A stretch of 64,000 bases of DNA, taken from contig NZ_CP060414.2 in NCBI RefSeq assembly GCF_014297595.2, positions 682,001 to 746,000 on the forward strand, written 5' to 3'. The stretch comes from Neisseria musculi (lineage in GTDB: Bacteria; Pseudomonadota; Gammaproteobacteria; Burkholderiales; Neisseriaceae). The notes under the pieces are model-generated. The model was not told where the DNA came from, did not search any database, and saw only the letters and a program-made list of their open reading frames with translations. This document shows positions 36,493-46,049 of this stretch, piece after piece. Each line of letters starts with the position of its first letter. Position 1 is the first letter of the stretch. The position numbers and the translations under genes were made by a program.

Positions 36493-36762
36493 ATGGCATT
36501 GACCGTAGAACAAAAAGCACAAATCGTTAAAGATTTCCAACGCAAAGAAGGCGATACCGGCTCTTCTGAAGTGCAGGTTGCCCTGCTGACTTTCCGCATC
36601 AACGACCTGACCCCCCACTTCAAAGCCAATCCCAAAGACCACCACAGCCGCCGCGGCCTGTTGAAAATGGTGAGCCAGCGCCGCCGCTTGCTGACCTATC
36701 TGCGCCGCACCCGGCCCGACACCTACCGCACCCTGATTACCCGTTTGGGCCTGCGCAAATAA
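36493..36762 (+). CDS. rpsO: 30S ribosomal protein S15
   Basis: The 89-residue protein matches S15 in full ([40 protein letters not shown]). It binds 16S rRNA helices 20-22 early in 30S assembly. Monocistronic; a strong intrinsic terminator follows. Confidence 0.97.
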   Translation: MALTVEQKAQIVKDFQRKEGDTGSSEVQVALLTFRINDLTPHFKANPKDHHSRRGLLKMVSQRRRLLTYLRRTRPDTYRTLITRLGLRK

Positions 36763-36779
36763 TCTTGATTTTAACGGCA

Positions 36780-36815
36780 AACGCCGCTTCGTTTTAAAAG
36801 AAGCGGCGTTTTTTA
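36780..36815 (+). terminator. rpsO terminator
   Basis: AACGCCGCTTC and GAAGCGGCGTT with loop GTTTTAAAA, then TTTTAT. Confidence 0.9.
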
Positions 36816-36892
36816 TCGCCGGGCGGGCTTGCAAAGGCTTCAGGCCGAGGCCTTTGCAAAAAACCGTTTTAATCCTGAATTTATTTATATTT

Positions 36893-36970
36893 CGTCATGC
36901 TCGGGCTTGGCCCGAGTATCTCTTTTTCTTCTTAAACAAAAAGATGATCGGGTTGAGCACGAGCATGACG
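36893..36970. repeat. Inverted-repeat element, related to the one at 48.9 kb
   Basis: Outer arms CGTCATGCTC and GAGCATGACG, inner arms TCGGGCTTGGCCCGAGTATC and GATGATCGGGTTGAGCACGA (degenerate) around a T/A-rich centre. The CTCGGGCTTG(A/G)CCCG(A/G)GTATCT core recurs at 48940. Confidence 0.65.
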
Positions 36971-37090
36971 ATACTTAGGCGTTTCAGACGGCCTCGATGA
37001 ATTAAAAAAAGCCTGGGGCCTTTGCAAAAATACCCTTAAGGCCGTATGAAATGCTTAAATTCTGTCATTAGCTTCGCAAGTCCGCTGCTA

Positions 37091-37183
37091 CCCCCGCGTA
37101 GGCGGGAATCCAGCCTTAAAACCATCAAATATTTTATTTCAATAACTTATGAAAAACGACTGGATTCCCGCCTACGCGGGAAT
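37091..37183. repeat. Pair of dRS3-type repeats in inverted orientation
   Basis: ATTCCCGCCTACGCGGGAAT (37164-37183) is a canonical 20-bp neisserial dRS3 sequence. CCCCCGCGTAGGCGGGAAT (37091-37109) is a slightly diverged partner. dRS3 units flank repeats and act as phage integration sites in meningococci. Confidence 0.75.
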
Positions 37184-37255
37184 GACGATAATCGGATGTT
37201 TCAGACGGCCTAAATAAATTTTGTACTCAGCCTTACCCGGCATATTTCGCAGTGT

Positions 37256-38143
37256 TCAAACGGCGGTTTTCTCGCTTAAAAAATCGATAAAGCTGCGTAC
37301 TTTCGCGCTTAAAAACGTGCGGTCTATATAGGCTGCATAGAGTTTGGTGGTGAAAATATGGTAATCCGGCAGCAGCTGCACCAGCCTGCCCGAAGCCAAA
37401 TCTTCGTCCACACACCATGCGGGCTGGTAGCCGATGCCCACCCCTGCACGGATCAGGCTGCCCGTCATCAGCGTGCTGTTGGAGTGGGCAACAGGGTTTA
37501 AGGCCAGTTTGGTGCACTTTCCGCTGCCGTTGTGGCGTATTTCGATGCCGCTCATATCCACATAAGAAGCCAGCACTGCCGGATGGCTGCCAAGCTCTTC
37601 GGGGGTTTTCGGCACGCCGTTGCGGCGCAGATAATCCGGCGAGGCGAGCAGCAGAAATTCGATATCGGCCAGCGGCTTCACAATCAGCGAAGGGTTGGGT
37701 GTGTCGGATACGCGCAAGGCCAGGTCGTAACCTTCGGCAATCAGATCAACGTGTCGGTTGCTCAAATCGAGATAGAGCGACACATCGGGGTAACGTGCGG
37801 AATATTCGGCCAGCCAGCCGCTGAAACGCGGGTTGGCAAACCACCTGGGCATGGTGATGCGCAACACGCCCTGCGGTTTGTCGGTGCCGTTGGCAGCTTT
37901 GCGGGCGGCGGTTTCCAGCGTTTCAAGCGCATAGCTGCATTGGCGGAAATATTCTTCGCCCGCTTCGGTTAAGTGCAGGTTGCGGCTGTTGCGGTGCAGG
38001 AGCTTGGCTTGAATGGTGTTTTCGAGATGGCTCACATGCTTGCTGGCCATGGCGGTGGAAATGCCGAGCTGCACGGCGGCGCGGGTGAAGCTGCCGCTTT
38101 GCACTACTTGGCGGAATACTTTGAGGCTGAATAGGGTGTCCAT
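37256..38143 (-). CDS. LysR-family transcriptional regulator
   Basis: A 295-residue protein with an N-terminal winged helix-turn-helix (FRQVVQSGSFTRAAVQLGIS), followed by a periplasmic-binding-like effector domain from about residue 90. It is transcribed divergently from doxX and nitroreductase genes, 108 bases apart, the usual layout for a LysR regulator of its neighbour. Likely role: control of the adjacent quinone/nitroreductase-type pair. Effector not predictable. Confidence 0.9.
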   Translation of the reverse strand: MDTLFSLKVFRQVVQSGSFTRAAVQLGISTAMASKHVSHLENTIQAKLLHRNSRNLHLTEAGEEYFRQCSYALETLETAARKAANGTDKPQGVLRITMPRWFANPRFSGWLAEYSARYPDVSLYLDLSNRHVDLIAEGYDLALRVSDTPNPSLIVKPLADIEFLLLASPDYLRRNGVPKTPEELGSHPAVLASYVDMSGIEIRHNGSGKCTKLALNPVAHSNSTLMTGSLIRAGVGIGYQPAWCVDEDLASGRLVQLLPDYHIFTTKLYAAYIDRTFLSAKVRSFIDFLSEKTAV

Positions 38144-38251
38144 GTTTTCTTATTGGTAAACGGTGTTTCAATAAAAAGATAGTATATCAATAAAAATTAA
38201 ACGGCTATACTGCGCACGTTTTAACAAACACACATATCTTAAGGATTTTTT

Positions 38252-38650
38252 ATGGGCGTTTTATCGCGTTTCCAACCTGTTTTGCTTTCTGTTTTGCGCA
38301 TTACCGCAGCCTATATGTTTATGCTGCACGGCACGGCCAAGCTCTTCGGGTTGTCTTATGTGGCGCAACTTGATGGTTTGCCGTTAATGTCCCTGCCCGG
38401 TATTGCGGGTATTTTCGAAACATTCGGCGGGCTGCTTTTGCTGCTCGGTTTGTTTGTCCGCCCCGTTGCCTTTATACTTTCCGGCTTGATGGCAGCGGCT
38501 TATTTTATTGCACACGCTCCCGCCGCCCCGCTGCTGCCGTTGATTAACCAGGGCGAGCCGGCAGCGCTATACAGCTTTGTTTTCCTCTATTTGGCAGCTG
38601 CGGGCGGCGGTGCATGGGCTTTAGACAACAAGTTCAAAAAAGCAAAATAA
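38252..38650 (+). CDS. DoxX family membrane protein
   Basis: A 132-residue product with four membrane segments (ITAAYMFMLHGTAKLFG near the N-terminus). DoxX proteins take part in redox homeostasis in membranes. It is followed 68 bases later by a nitroreductase gene and is probably co-regulated by the divergent LysR protein. Confidence 0.87.
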   Translation: MGVLSRFQPVLLSVLRITAAYMFMLHGTAKLFGLSYVAQLDGLPLMSLPGIAGIFETFGGLLLLLGLFVRPVAFILSGLMAAAYFIAHAPAAPLLPLINQGEPAALYSFVFLYLAAAGGGAWALDNKFKKAK

Positions 38651-38718
38651 GATTTGCCCCGTGGTAATCGCTTGCATCAAAATTTATCTTGGTTATCTGA
38701 TTTTATAAAGGAAACATT

Positions 38719-39324
38719 ATGGCTTACCAAAATATTCAACAAACGGCGCAAACCCGCCGTTCGGTTTATGCGTTAAACAAAACCCTGCCGCTGCCGGCAG
38801 CGGAAGTGGCGGGCATCGTTGAGCACGCCGTGCTGCACACGCCGTCTTCGTTCAATTCGCAATCAACCCGCGTGGTGGTGCTGTTGGGTGCCGAGCATGA
38901 AAAATTGTGGCAGTTTGCCGAAGATGCATTGCGCGCCATCGTTCCCGCCGACAAATTCGCTCCGACCAGGCAAAAGCTCGATATGTTTAAAGCCGCCGCA
39001 GGTTCGGTGTTGTTTTTTGAAGATCAAGAAGTAGTGAAAGGTTTGCAGGCGCAGTTTCCCGCCTATGCCGACAACTTCCCCGTGTGGGCCGAGCATGCAA
39101 ATGCTATGCACCAATACGCCGTATGGACCACGCTGGCAGCCGCAGGCATCGGTGCCAACCTGCAACACTACAATCCGCTGATTGACGCGGCCGTGGCCAA
39201 AGAGTGGGCGCTTCCCGCTTCGTGGACGCTGCGCGCGCAAATGGTATTCGGCGGCATCGCAGCCCCCGCAGGCGAAAAAACGTTTGCCCCGCTGGAAGGC
39301 CGCTTCAAAGTGTTCGGCGCATAA
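38719..39324 (+). CDS. Nitroreductase-family flavoprotein
   Basis: A 201-residue FMN enzyme of the NfsB/NfnB fold: RRSVYAL (FMN phosphate site), HTPSSFNSQSTRVVVLL and AAAGIGANLQHYNPLI. NAD(P)H-dependent reduction of quinones or nitroaromatics is likely. AAAGGAAAC is the ribosome site. It stands next to doxX and the LysR gene. Confidence 0.9.
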   Translation: MAYQNIQQTAQTRRSVYALNKTLPLPAAEVAGIVEHAVLHTPSSFNSQSTRVVVLLGAEHEKLWQFAEDALRAIVPADKFAPTRQKLDMFKAAAGSVLFFEDQEVVKGLQAQFPAYADNFPVWAEHANAMHQYAVWTTLAAAGIGANLQHYNPLIDAAVAKEWALPASWTLRAQMVFGGIAAPAGEKTFAPLEGRFKVFGA

Positions 39325-39372
39325 TCCGTTTTCTGTGCATACTGTTGGCTGATGCCCGAGCGGCCGGCAATG

Positions 39373-39400
39373 AGGCCGTCTGAATTTTTTCAGACGGCCT
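39373..39400 (+). terminator. Terminator after the nitroreductase gene
   Basis: AGGCCGTCTGAA and TTCAGACGGCCT around TTTT, then TTCGTTTT. Confidence 0.75.
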
Positions 39401-39640
39401 TTCGTTTTAACCCGCCATGCCTTAATGGTTTCTGCACGGCAGACCTGCTCCGCCAGAATAAAACGCGTTGATCTACAGGCAGAAGGTTGGTTTCCGCGCA
39501 TCCGCACATTCAAAAACCGCCGGGGTAAGCAGGCATGGGAAGCATGCGGGCGCAGACCATCTGCTTAGACCGTTTAAACGGCAACTGCGGCTTACCGTGC
39601 TCGACCCTGGGTGTCCGGCTGAATGCCCGTCGCGCAAAAA

Positions 39641-39669
39641 GGCCGTCTGAAAATATTTTCAGACGGCCT
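39641..39669. terminator. Second uptake-sequence hairpin upstream of ppk
   Basis: GGCCGTCTGAAAA/TTTTCAGACGGCC, same structure as at 891. Confidence 0.7.
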
Positions 39670-39719
39670 CTCGTTATGATTATGAAACCGTTGCCGAAAA
39701 ACGTTATACTTTACTGACT

Positions 39720-39745
39720 GTATTTTACAATCGTATTTTACAATC
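39720..39745 (+). repeat. Tandem 13-bp repeat in the ppk promoter region
   Basis: GTATTTTACAATC twice in tandem, 32 bases before the ppk ATG; it may move or duplicate promoter or operator elements. Confidence 0.5.
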
Positions 39746-39776
39746 ATACCCATACCGTCTGATTACGGAGCCGATA

Positions 39777-41834
39777 ATGTCTGAAACCAACCGATTACTC
39801 TGCCGCGAACTCAGCCTGTTGGCTTTCAACAGCCGCGTGTTGGCACAGGCGCAGGATACGCGCGTGCCGCTTTTGGAGCGTTTGCGCTTTTTGTGTATCG
39901 TATCGTCCAATCTCGATGAATTTTTCGAAGTGCGCATGGCCTATCTCAAACGCGAGCACAAGCAGCGCCCCAACTTGGTTCTCGACAGCGGCAAAACGCC
40001 TGCCGAAACCATTGCCGCCGCCCGCGAAGAAGCCCGTGCGCTGATACGCGAGCAATACGCCCTGTTTAACGAAGAATTGCAGCCGGCCTTAAGCGAAGAA
40101 GGCATACATTTCTACCGCCGCCGCAACTGGACACTAGAGCAGCGCGCCTGGATTCAAAACTATTTCGACCGCGAGCTGCTGCAAATCCTCACCCCCATCG
40201 GGCTTGACCCTTCGCACCCGTTTCCGCGCCCGCTCAACAAATCGCTCAATTTCGCCGTTGAGTTGGTGGGCAACGATGCATTCGGCCGTGCCTCGGGCAT
40301 GGCGATTGTGCAGGCACCGCGCATTTTGCCGAGAGTAATCAAACTGCCGCCCGAAATCTGCAACGGCGACCACGGCTTTGTGTTTTTATCATCGATTCTG
40401 CACGAATATGTCGGCAAGCTTTTTCCCGGCATGGAAGTCAAAGGCTGCCACCAGTTCCGCCTCACCCGCGACAGTGACCTGACCGTTGATGAGGAAGACC
40501 TGAAAAACCTGCGCACCGCCATCCAAAGCGAACTGCACGACAGGGAATACGGCGACGGTGTGCGCCTTGAAGTGGCCGAAACCTGCCCTGCCCACATCTA
40601 TGAATTTCTACTCGGCCATTTCAAGCTCGACATTAACGAGCTCTACCAAGTGAAAGGCCCCGTCAATCTCGTGCGCCTGATGGCTGTGCCCGATATGGTC
40701 GAACGGCCTGATTTAAAGTTCCCTCCCCGCACGGCGGGGCTGCCCAAAAGCCTGAGCAAGGGCAAGTCGGTGATTGATGCCGCCGCTGCTGCCCCCGTGC
40801 TGCTGCACCACCCCTACCAATCGTTTGAGCCGGTGGTGCGTTTTATCCAGGAAGCCGCCGCCGACCCCGATGTTGTCGCCATCAAAATGACGATTTACCG
40901 CACCGGCAGCAATTCCGAGCTGGTAAAAGCCCTGCTGCGTGCCACTCAGGCGGGGAAAATCGTAACTGTGGTGGTGGAGTTGATGGCGCGGTTTGACGAA
41001 GCCAACAACGTCAATTGGGCGCAGCAGCTTGAAAATGCCGGCGCACATGTGGTGTACGGCGTGTTCGGCTATAAGGTGCATGCCAAAATGGCATTGGTTA
41101 TCCGGCGTGAAAACGGTGTGCTCAAACGCTATGCCCACTTGGGCACGGGCAACTACCATCAAGGCACTTCGCGCATCTATACCGATTTCGGGCTGATTAC
41201 CGCCGATGGCGACATCACCGCCGATGTGAATACATTATTCTTGGAAATCACAGGCTTGGGGCAGCCCGGCCGTCTGAACACACTCTATCAGAGCCCGTTT
41301 ACGCTGCACACTATGCTGATAGAAAACATAGAGCGCGAAATGCGCCACGCCCAAGAGGGCCGCCCCGCATGGGTTATCGCCAAGATGAATTCACTAATCG
41401 AGCCCGGCATCATCGAAGCGCTCTACGCTGCCAGCGCCGCAGGGGTGCAGATTGATTTGATTGTGCGCGGCATGTGCGCGCTGCGCCCCGAAGTGCCCGG
41501 CCTGTCGGACAATATCCGCGTGCGCTCCATCATCGGCCGCCAGCTCGAGCATTCGCGCGTATATTATTTTTATAACGATGGCGAAGAAAACACCTATATT
41601 TCCAGCGCCGACTGGATGGGGCGCAACTTCTTCCGCCGCATCGAAACCTGCACCCCCATCGAAGATGCCGCCCTCAAAGCCCGCGTGATACGCGAAGGCC
41701 TCACCCTCGCCCTGCAGGACAACCGGCAGGCGTGGCTGATGCGGCCGGACGGCAGCTATGTGCGCGCCGAACCTGCCGCCGGCGGAGAAGAGATGAACCT
41801 GCAAGAGCAACTGTGGGCGCAATACGGTGCTTAG
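39777..41834 (+). CDS. ppk: Polyphosphate kinase 1
   Basis: A 685-residue enzyme polymerising ATP gamma-phosphate into polyphosphate. The autophosphorylated histidine lies in YKVHAKMALV, the second conserved histidine in RQLEHSRVYYFY, and YAHLGTGNYHQGTSRIYTDF follows. The N-terminal CHAD-like domain starts NRLLCRELSLLAFNSRVL. Full length and intact. ATG 39777 follows TACGGAG. Confidence 0.96.
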   Translation: MSETNRLLCRELSLLAFNSRVLAQAQDTRVPLLERLRFLCIVSSNLDEFFEVRMAYLKREHKQRPNLVLDSGKTPAETIAAAREEARALIREQYALFNEELQPALSEEGIHFYRRRNWTLEQRAWIQNYFDRELLQILTPIGLDPSHPFPRPLNKSLNFAVELVGNDAFGRASGMAIVQAPRILPRVIKLPPEICNGDHGFVFLSSILHEYVGKLFPGMEVKGCHQFRLTRDSDLTVDEEDLKNLRTAIQSELHDREYGDGVRLEVAETCPAHIYEFLLGHFKLDINELYQVKGPVNLVRLMAVPDMVERPDLKFPPRTAGLPKSLSKGKSVIDAAAAAPVLLHHPYQSFEPVVRFIQEAAADPDVVAIKMTIYRTGSNSELVKALLRATQAGKIVTVVVELMARFDEANNVNWAQQLENAGAHVVYGVFGYKVHAKMALVIRRENGVLKRYAHLGTGNYHQGTSRIYTDFGLITADGDITADVNTLFLEITGLGQPGRLNTLYQSPFTLHTMLIENIEREMRHAQEGRPAWVIAKMNSLIEPGIIEALYAASAAGVQIDLIVRGMCALRPEVPGLSDNIRVRSIIGRQLEHSRVYYFYNDGEENTYISSADWMGRNFFRRIETCTPIEDAALKARVIREGLTLALQDNRQAWLMRPDGSYVRAEPAAGGEEMNLQEQLWAQYGA

Positions 41835-42077
41835 CAGTGAGTTTTTTATTTTGCTGCGGCGCGGCTCAAAGGAAGCGGTTTTGCAAGCCGCCGAGGCGGG
41901 CGATGGAATCGTTCTGCCGCCCGGAACCGTAACCGAAAAGATCTGCTGCCGGCGGCAAAACATACCGCCGGCAAGGGTTTAAGGCATTGCAAGGCCGTCT
42001 GAAACATTGTTGCGGCCGCATAAAACGCCGTATAATCCGAAAACCAAACCCGACACCCAACCACCACGGAGCAAGGC

Positions 42078-42725
42078 ATGAATTTTGAACAAGCGCGTTT
42101 CAATATGGTAGAACAACAAATCCGCCCCTGGGATGTGTTGGATTTTGATGTTTTAGACGCATTGGCCGAAGTGCCGCGCGAGCGTTTTGTCAGCGAAGCA
42201 CAGCAGGCTTATGCCTATGCCGATACCGCGCTGCCGCTGCCCAACGGCGGCAGTATGCTCGAGCCGAAAACCGTTGCCCGTTTGATTCAGGGGCTGGCGC
42301 TGAAAGCCGGAGAGCGCGTGTTGGAAGTCGGCACCGGCTCGGGTTACGCCACCGCGCTGCTGCATAAACTGGGCGGCAGCGTTGTTACGGTAGATATCGA
42401 TGCCGAGCAACAGCAGCGCGCCAAAAACGTGCTGGACGGCCTCGGTTTCGACAACGTGGTTTATCAAACAGGCGACGGCCTGGCGGGTGTTTCCGAAAGT
42501 GCACCGTTTGATGCCGTGTATATCGGCGGTGCCGTGCCTGCTGTGCCCGAAGCCTTGAAAAACCAGCTCAAAAACGGCGGCCGCATGGTGGTGGTGGCGG
42601 GCGGCAAGCCCGTCCAGCGCGCTTTGCTGATTACCCGAAACGGCGAAGCCTTTACCGAGCGCACGCTGTTCGATACCTATATCCCTTATCTGAACGCTCC
42701 TGCCGCCGGCAAGTTTCAGTTTTAA
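42078..42725 (+). CDS. Protein-L-isoaspartate O-methyltransferase-like protein
   Basis: A 215-residue class I methyltransferase with the AdoMet loop VLEVGTGSGYATALLHKLGG, typical of the PCMT family, and NFEQARFNMVEQQIRPWDVL at the N-terminus. True PCMTs repair isoaspartate residues, but the neisserial/betaproteobacterial branch starting this way is often adjacent to rhodanese genes and may act on another substrate. The rhodanese gene 128 bases downstream fits. Confidence 0.83.
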   Translation: MNFEQARFNMVEQQIRPWDVLDFDVLDALAEVPRERFVSEAQQAYAYADTALPLPNGGSMLEPKTVARLIQGLALKAGERVLEVGTGSGYATALLHKLGGSVVTVDIDAEQQQRAKNVLDGLGFDNVVYQTGDGLAGVSESAPFDAVYIGGAVPAVPEALKNQLKNGGRMVVVAGGKPVQRALLITRNGEAFTERTLFDTYIPYLNAPAAGKFQF

Positions 42726-42802
42726 CCGCGCAACCTGCCCGCATCAGAAACCCGGCCCCGTGCAGACGGTTTTTCGGCGGGGCTTGAATCCGCAAAGGTT
42801 TA

Positions 42803-42832
42803 GAGGCCGTCTGAACGCTTTTCAGACGGCCT
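42803..42832. terminator. Uptake-sequence terminator before the rhodanese gene
   Basis: AGGCCGTCTGAA and TTCAGACGGCCT around CGCTTT. Confidence 0.7.
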
Positions 42833-42853
42833 CGCCACACGCTTAAACACATC

Positions 42854-43174
42854 ATGATTCCACAAATCACTCCCGAACAATTGCAGCAATGGCTGGCCGA
42901 AGGCAAAGTGCTGACCCTGCTGGATGTGCGTACCGATGAAGAAGTTGCGCTCTGCGCGCTGCCCGGCCATACACACATTCCCATGAACCTGATTCCGCTG
43001 CGCCATAACGAGCTGCCCGATGAAGGCCCGATTGTGGTGTATTGCCACCACGGCGTGCGCAGTCTGCACACAGCCATGTATCTGGCCGATGCGGGTTTTG
43101 ACGAACTGTATAACCTGCAAGGCGGCATTGATGCCTGGTCGCTGCGGGTAGATTCGACCCTGCCGAGATATTGA
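42854..43174 (+). CDS. Rhodanese-domain protein
   Basis: A 106-residue single rhodanese domain. The active-site loop VYCHHGVRS has the catalytic Cys, and LLDVRTDEEVALC is the CH2A-type region. Likely a cytoplasmic sulfurtransferase. The same strand as the pcm-like gene. Confidence 0.9.
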   Translation: MIPQITPEQLQQWLAEGKVLTLLDVRTDEEVALCALPGHTHIPMNLIPLRHNELPDEGPIVVYCHHGVRSLHTAMYLADAGFDELYNLQGGIDAWSLRVDSTLPRY

Positions 43175-43379
43175 CCGCTCGGGCGCAGGGCCGCCCGCCC
43201 GTGGCCAATATTGCGGCTTCCTGCTTTGAAAACATAGCATAAGATTATGTTTTATAATGTATTTATAAATGAAATCGGAGCGGGTTGCGGCGCGGTAGGC
43301 CGGGGCGGTGAAGGCCGTCTGAAAAAAACGCGCCAATCGGTTAAAATGCCCTCTTTACACGTTTCAGACGGCATCGGCA

Positions 43380-43871
43380 ATGAGCGGAGCCCCTCCCAAC
43401 TACATCACCCCCGCAGGCTGGCAGGCTTTGAAAGACGAACTCTACAGCCTGGTTCACAAAGAGCGCCCCGAAATCGTTCAGATTGTAAACTGGGCGGCGG
43501 GCAACGGCGACCGCAGCGAAAACGGCGATTACCTTTACGGCAAACGCCGTATGCGCGAAATCGACCGCCGTATCCGTTTTCTAACCAAACGCCTGGAAGC
43601 GGCGCAGGTGATCGACCCTGAAACCCGCGAGGCCACCGACCAAATATTTTTCGGCGCCACGGTAGAATTGTTGCGGGGCAATGGCAGCGGGCAGGTGGTA
43701 AAAATTGTCGGCATCGATGAAATAGATGCCGCCCAAAACAAAATTTCATGGGTGTCGCCGCTGGCGCGCTGCCTGATTAAAGCACGCGAAGGCGACGAAG
43801 TGGTGTTGCACGGCCCCGAAGGCAGGGAGGTAATCGAGGTTTTGTCGGTGGCCTATGTGAAAATCGACTGA
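43380..43871 (+). CDS. greB: Transcription elongation factor GreB
   Basis: A 163-residue GreA/GreB protein: PPNYITPAGWQALKDELYSL starts the coiled coil, and NGDRSENGDYLYGKRRMREI is the acidic tip with the conserved Asp/Glu of GreB. It rescues backtracked RNA polymerase. A rare ATGCCGTCTGAA copy (reverse orientation) lies directly upstream at 43362-43373. Confidence 0.94.
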   Translation: MSGAPPNYITPAGWQALKDELYSLVHKERPEIVQIVNWAAGNGDRSENGDYLYGKRRMREIDRRIRFLTKRLEAAQVIDPETREATDQIFFGATVELLRGNGSGQVVKIVGIDEIDAAQNKISWVSPLARCLIKAREGDEVVLHGPEGREVIEVLSVAYVKID

Positions 43872-44327
43872 CCGCCCGAGATACGATGCTGCTGCATTTC
43901 GGCTGGGTTTTGACGGCCTGCGGTTGTGTTTGTATTCCGTCTGCCCGTGCCGTTTTCAGACGGCCTCGGATGTCGGGATAACGGTATTTTTGAATACCGG
44001 TCGGTGTTGCCGCCGCACTCCGGCATCTTTTGGCAACCCCGCCCGCCGGCCGGGCATCATGCCCGAAGCGGGCTGCCCCTGCACCGCCGGATTTTTCAGG
44101 TTGCGGCAGTAAAATTTCAGGCCGTCTGAAAACCTTTCAGCCGGGTATGGCCGGATTGCTTCAGGGCAGGGCAGGTAGGGCGGCGGTGCAGCCGTTTCAG
44201 ACGGCCGGGCGGGCATCGGGCAGGTGCGCCGCAGGCCGTGCTTGCAAGGCGGCAGCCTTTGCGTCCCGCTGATCGGCAGAGGCTGCGCCAAATGATTATT
44301 GAGTTATTTTTGAACCCAGAGGTTGAT
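43872..44327. other. Intergenic region between greB and ettA
   Basis: Carries at least four uptake-sequence copies (about 43956, 44118, 44195 and a variant). No supported gene. Contains the ettA promoter. Confidence 0.5.
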
Positions 44328-46001
44328 ATGAGCCAATATGTTTATTCCATGCTGCGCGTGAGCAAGGTTGTTCCGCCGCAGAAAACCATCATCAAAGATA
44401 TTTCGCTGTCGTTTTTTCCCGGTGCCAAAATCGGCCTGCTGGGCTTGAACGGCGCGGGCAAGTCCACCGTGTTGCGCATTATGGCCGGCGTGGACAAAGA
44501 ATTTGAAGGCGAGGCCGTGCCGATGGGCGGCATCAAAATCGGCTATTTGCCGCAAGAGCCTGAATTAGACCCCGAAAAAACCGTGCGCGAAGAAGTGGAA
44601 AGCGGCTTGGGCGAGGTGGCGGCGGCGCAGAAACGTTTGGAAGAAGTGTATGCCGCCTATGCCGACCCTGATGCCGATTTCGATGCGCTGGCCGAAGAGC
44701 AGGGGCGTTTGGAAGCAATTATCGCGGCCGGCTCTTCCAGCGGCGGCGGTGCGGAACACGAGCTGGAAATCGCCGCCGATGCGCTGCGCCTGCCTGAATG
44801 GGATACCAAAATCGGCGTGCTCTCCGGCGGCGAAAAACGCCGCGTGGCCTTGTGCAAACTGTTGTTGAGCAAACCCGATATGCTGCTGTTGGACGAGCCG
44901 ACCAACCATTTGGACGCGGAATCGGTGGAATGGCTGGAGCAGTTTTTGGTGCGCTTCCCCGGCACGGTGGTGGCCGTTACCCACGACCGCTATTTTTTAG
45001 ACAACGCCGCCGAATGGATTTTGGAGCTCGACCGCGGCCACGGCATCCCGTGGAAAGGCAATTATTCTTCTTGGCTGGAGCAGAAAGAGCAGCGTTTGGC
45101 ACATGAGGCCAAATCTGAAGCTGCCCGCATCAAAGCCATGAAGCAGGAGCTGGAATGGGTGCGCCAAAATGCCAAAGGCCGTCAGGCCAAATCAAAAGCG
45201 CGGCTGGCGCGTTTTGAAGAAATGAGCAATTACGAATACCAAAAGCGCAACGAAACGCAGGAAATCTTTATCCCCGTGGCCGAGCGTTTGGGCAATGAAG
45301 TGATTGAATTTTCGAATGTTTCCAAATCGTTCGGCGACAAACTGCTGATTGACGGTTTGAGTTTCAAAGTGCCGCCCGGCGCGATTGTCGGCATCATCGG
45401 CCCCAACGGCGCGGGAAAATCCACCTTGTTTAAGATGATTTCGGGCAAAGAGCAGCCCGATTCCGGTGAAGTGAAAATCGGCCAAACCGTGAAAATGAGC
45501 CTGATTGATCAAAGCCGCGACGGTTTGCAAAACGACAAAACCGTGTTCGACAACATCGCCGAAGGCCGCGATATTCTGCAGGTGGGCCAGTTTGAAATTC
45601 CCGCGCGCGCCTATCTCGGCCGTTTCAACTTCAAAGGCAGCGACCAGAGCAAAACCGCCGGCAATTTATCCGGCGGCGAGCGCGGCCGTCTGCACCTGGC
45701 CAAAACCCTGCTCTCCGGCGGCAACGTGCTGCTGCTGGATGAGCCTTCCAACGATTTGGATGTGGAAACCCTGCGCGCGCTGGAAGATGCTTTGTTGGAA
45801 TTTGCCGGCAGCGTGATGGTGATTTCGCACGACCGCTGGTTTCTCGACCGCATCGCCACCCATATTCTGGCCTGCGAGGGCGACAGCAAATGGGTGTTTT
45901 TCGATGGAAACTATCAGGAATACGAAGCCGATAAAAAACGCCGCCTGGGTGAAGAGGGCGTGAAACCGAAACGGATACGCTACAAACCGGTAACGCGTTA
46001 A
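44328..46001 (+). CDS. ettA: Energy-dependent translational throttle protein EttA
   Basis: A 557-residue ABC-F protein, MSQYVYSMLRVSKVVPPQKT at the start. Walker A is GLNGAGKST and GPNGAGKST, the signatures are LSGGEKRRVALC and LSGGERGRLHLA, Walker B is [11 protein letters not shown] and LLLDEPSNDLD. The linker (about 255-320) holds the arm and PtIM segments. EttA gates the ribosome into elongation according to ATP/ADP level. The start at 44328 is chosen because the upstream in-frame extension is not EttA-like; length matches E. coli (555). Confidence 0.96.
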   Translation: MSQYVYSMLRVSKVVPPQKTIIKDISLSFFPGAKIGLLGLNGAGKSTVLRIMAGVDKEFEGEAVPMGGIKIGYLPQEPELDPEKTVREEVESGLGEVAAAQKRLEEVYAAYADPDADFDALAEEQGRLEAIIAAGSSSGGGAEHELEIAADALRLPEWDTKIGVLSGGEKRRVALCKLLLSKPDMLLLDEPTNHLDAESVEWLEQFLVRFPGTVVAVTHDRYFLDNAAEWILELDRGHGIPWKGNYSSWLEQKEQRLAHEAKSEAARIKAMKQELEWVRQNAKGRQAKSKARLARFEEMSNYEYQKRNETQEIFIPVAERLGNEVIEFSNVSKSFGDKLLIDGLSFKVPPGAIVGIIGPNGAGKSTLFKMISGKEQPDSGEVKIGQTVKMSLIDQSRDGLQNDKTVFDNIAEGRDILQVGQFEIPARAYLGRFNFKGSDQSKTAGNLSGGERGRLHLAKTLLSGGNVLLLDEPSNDLDVETLRALEDALLEFAGSVMVISHDRWFLDRIATHILACEGDSKWVFFDGNYQEYEADKKRRLGEEGVKPKRIRYKPVTR

Positions 46002-46017
46002 TGGTTTGAACATTTCG

Positions 46018-46049
46018 AGGCCGTCTGAAAAATATGTTTCAGACGGCCT
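46018..46049 (+). terminator. Uptake-sequence terminator after ettA
   Basis: AGGCCGTCTGAAA and TTTCAGACGGCCT around AATATG. Confidence 0.78.

Larger units (their letters stand above)
39325..39776. other. Intergenic region between the nitroreductase gene and ppk
   Basis: Two uptake-sequence terminators (39373-39400 and 39641-39669) bracket about 240 bases with no convincing gene. The ppk promoter is at the right end. Confidence 0.5.

Noticed and set aside
44238..44327. 30-residue N-terminal extension of ettA
   Set aside because: Not EttA-like; the ATG at 44328 gives the family length.
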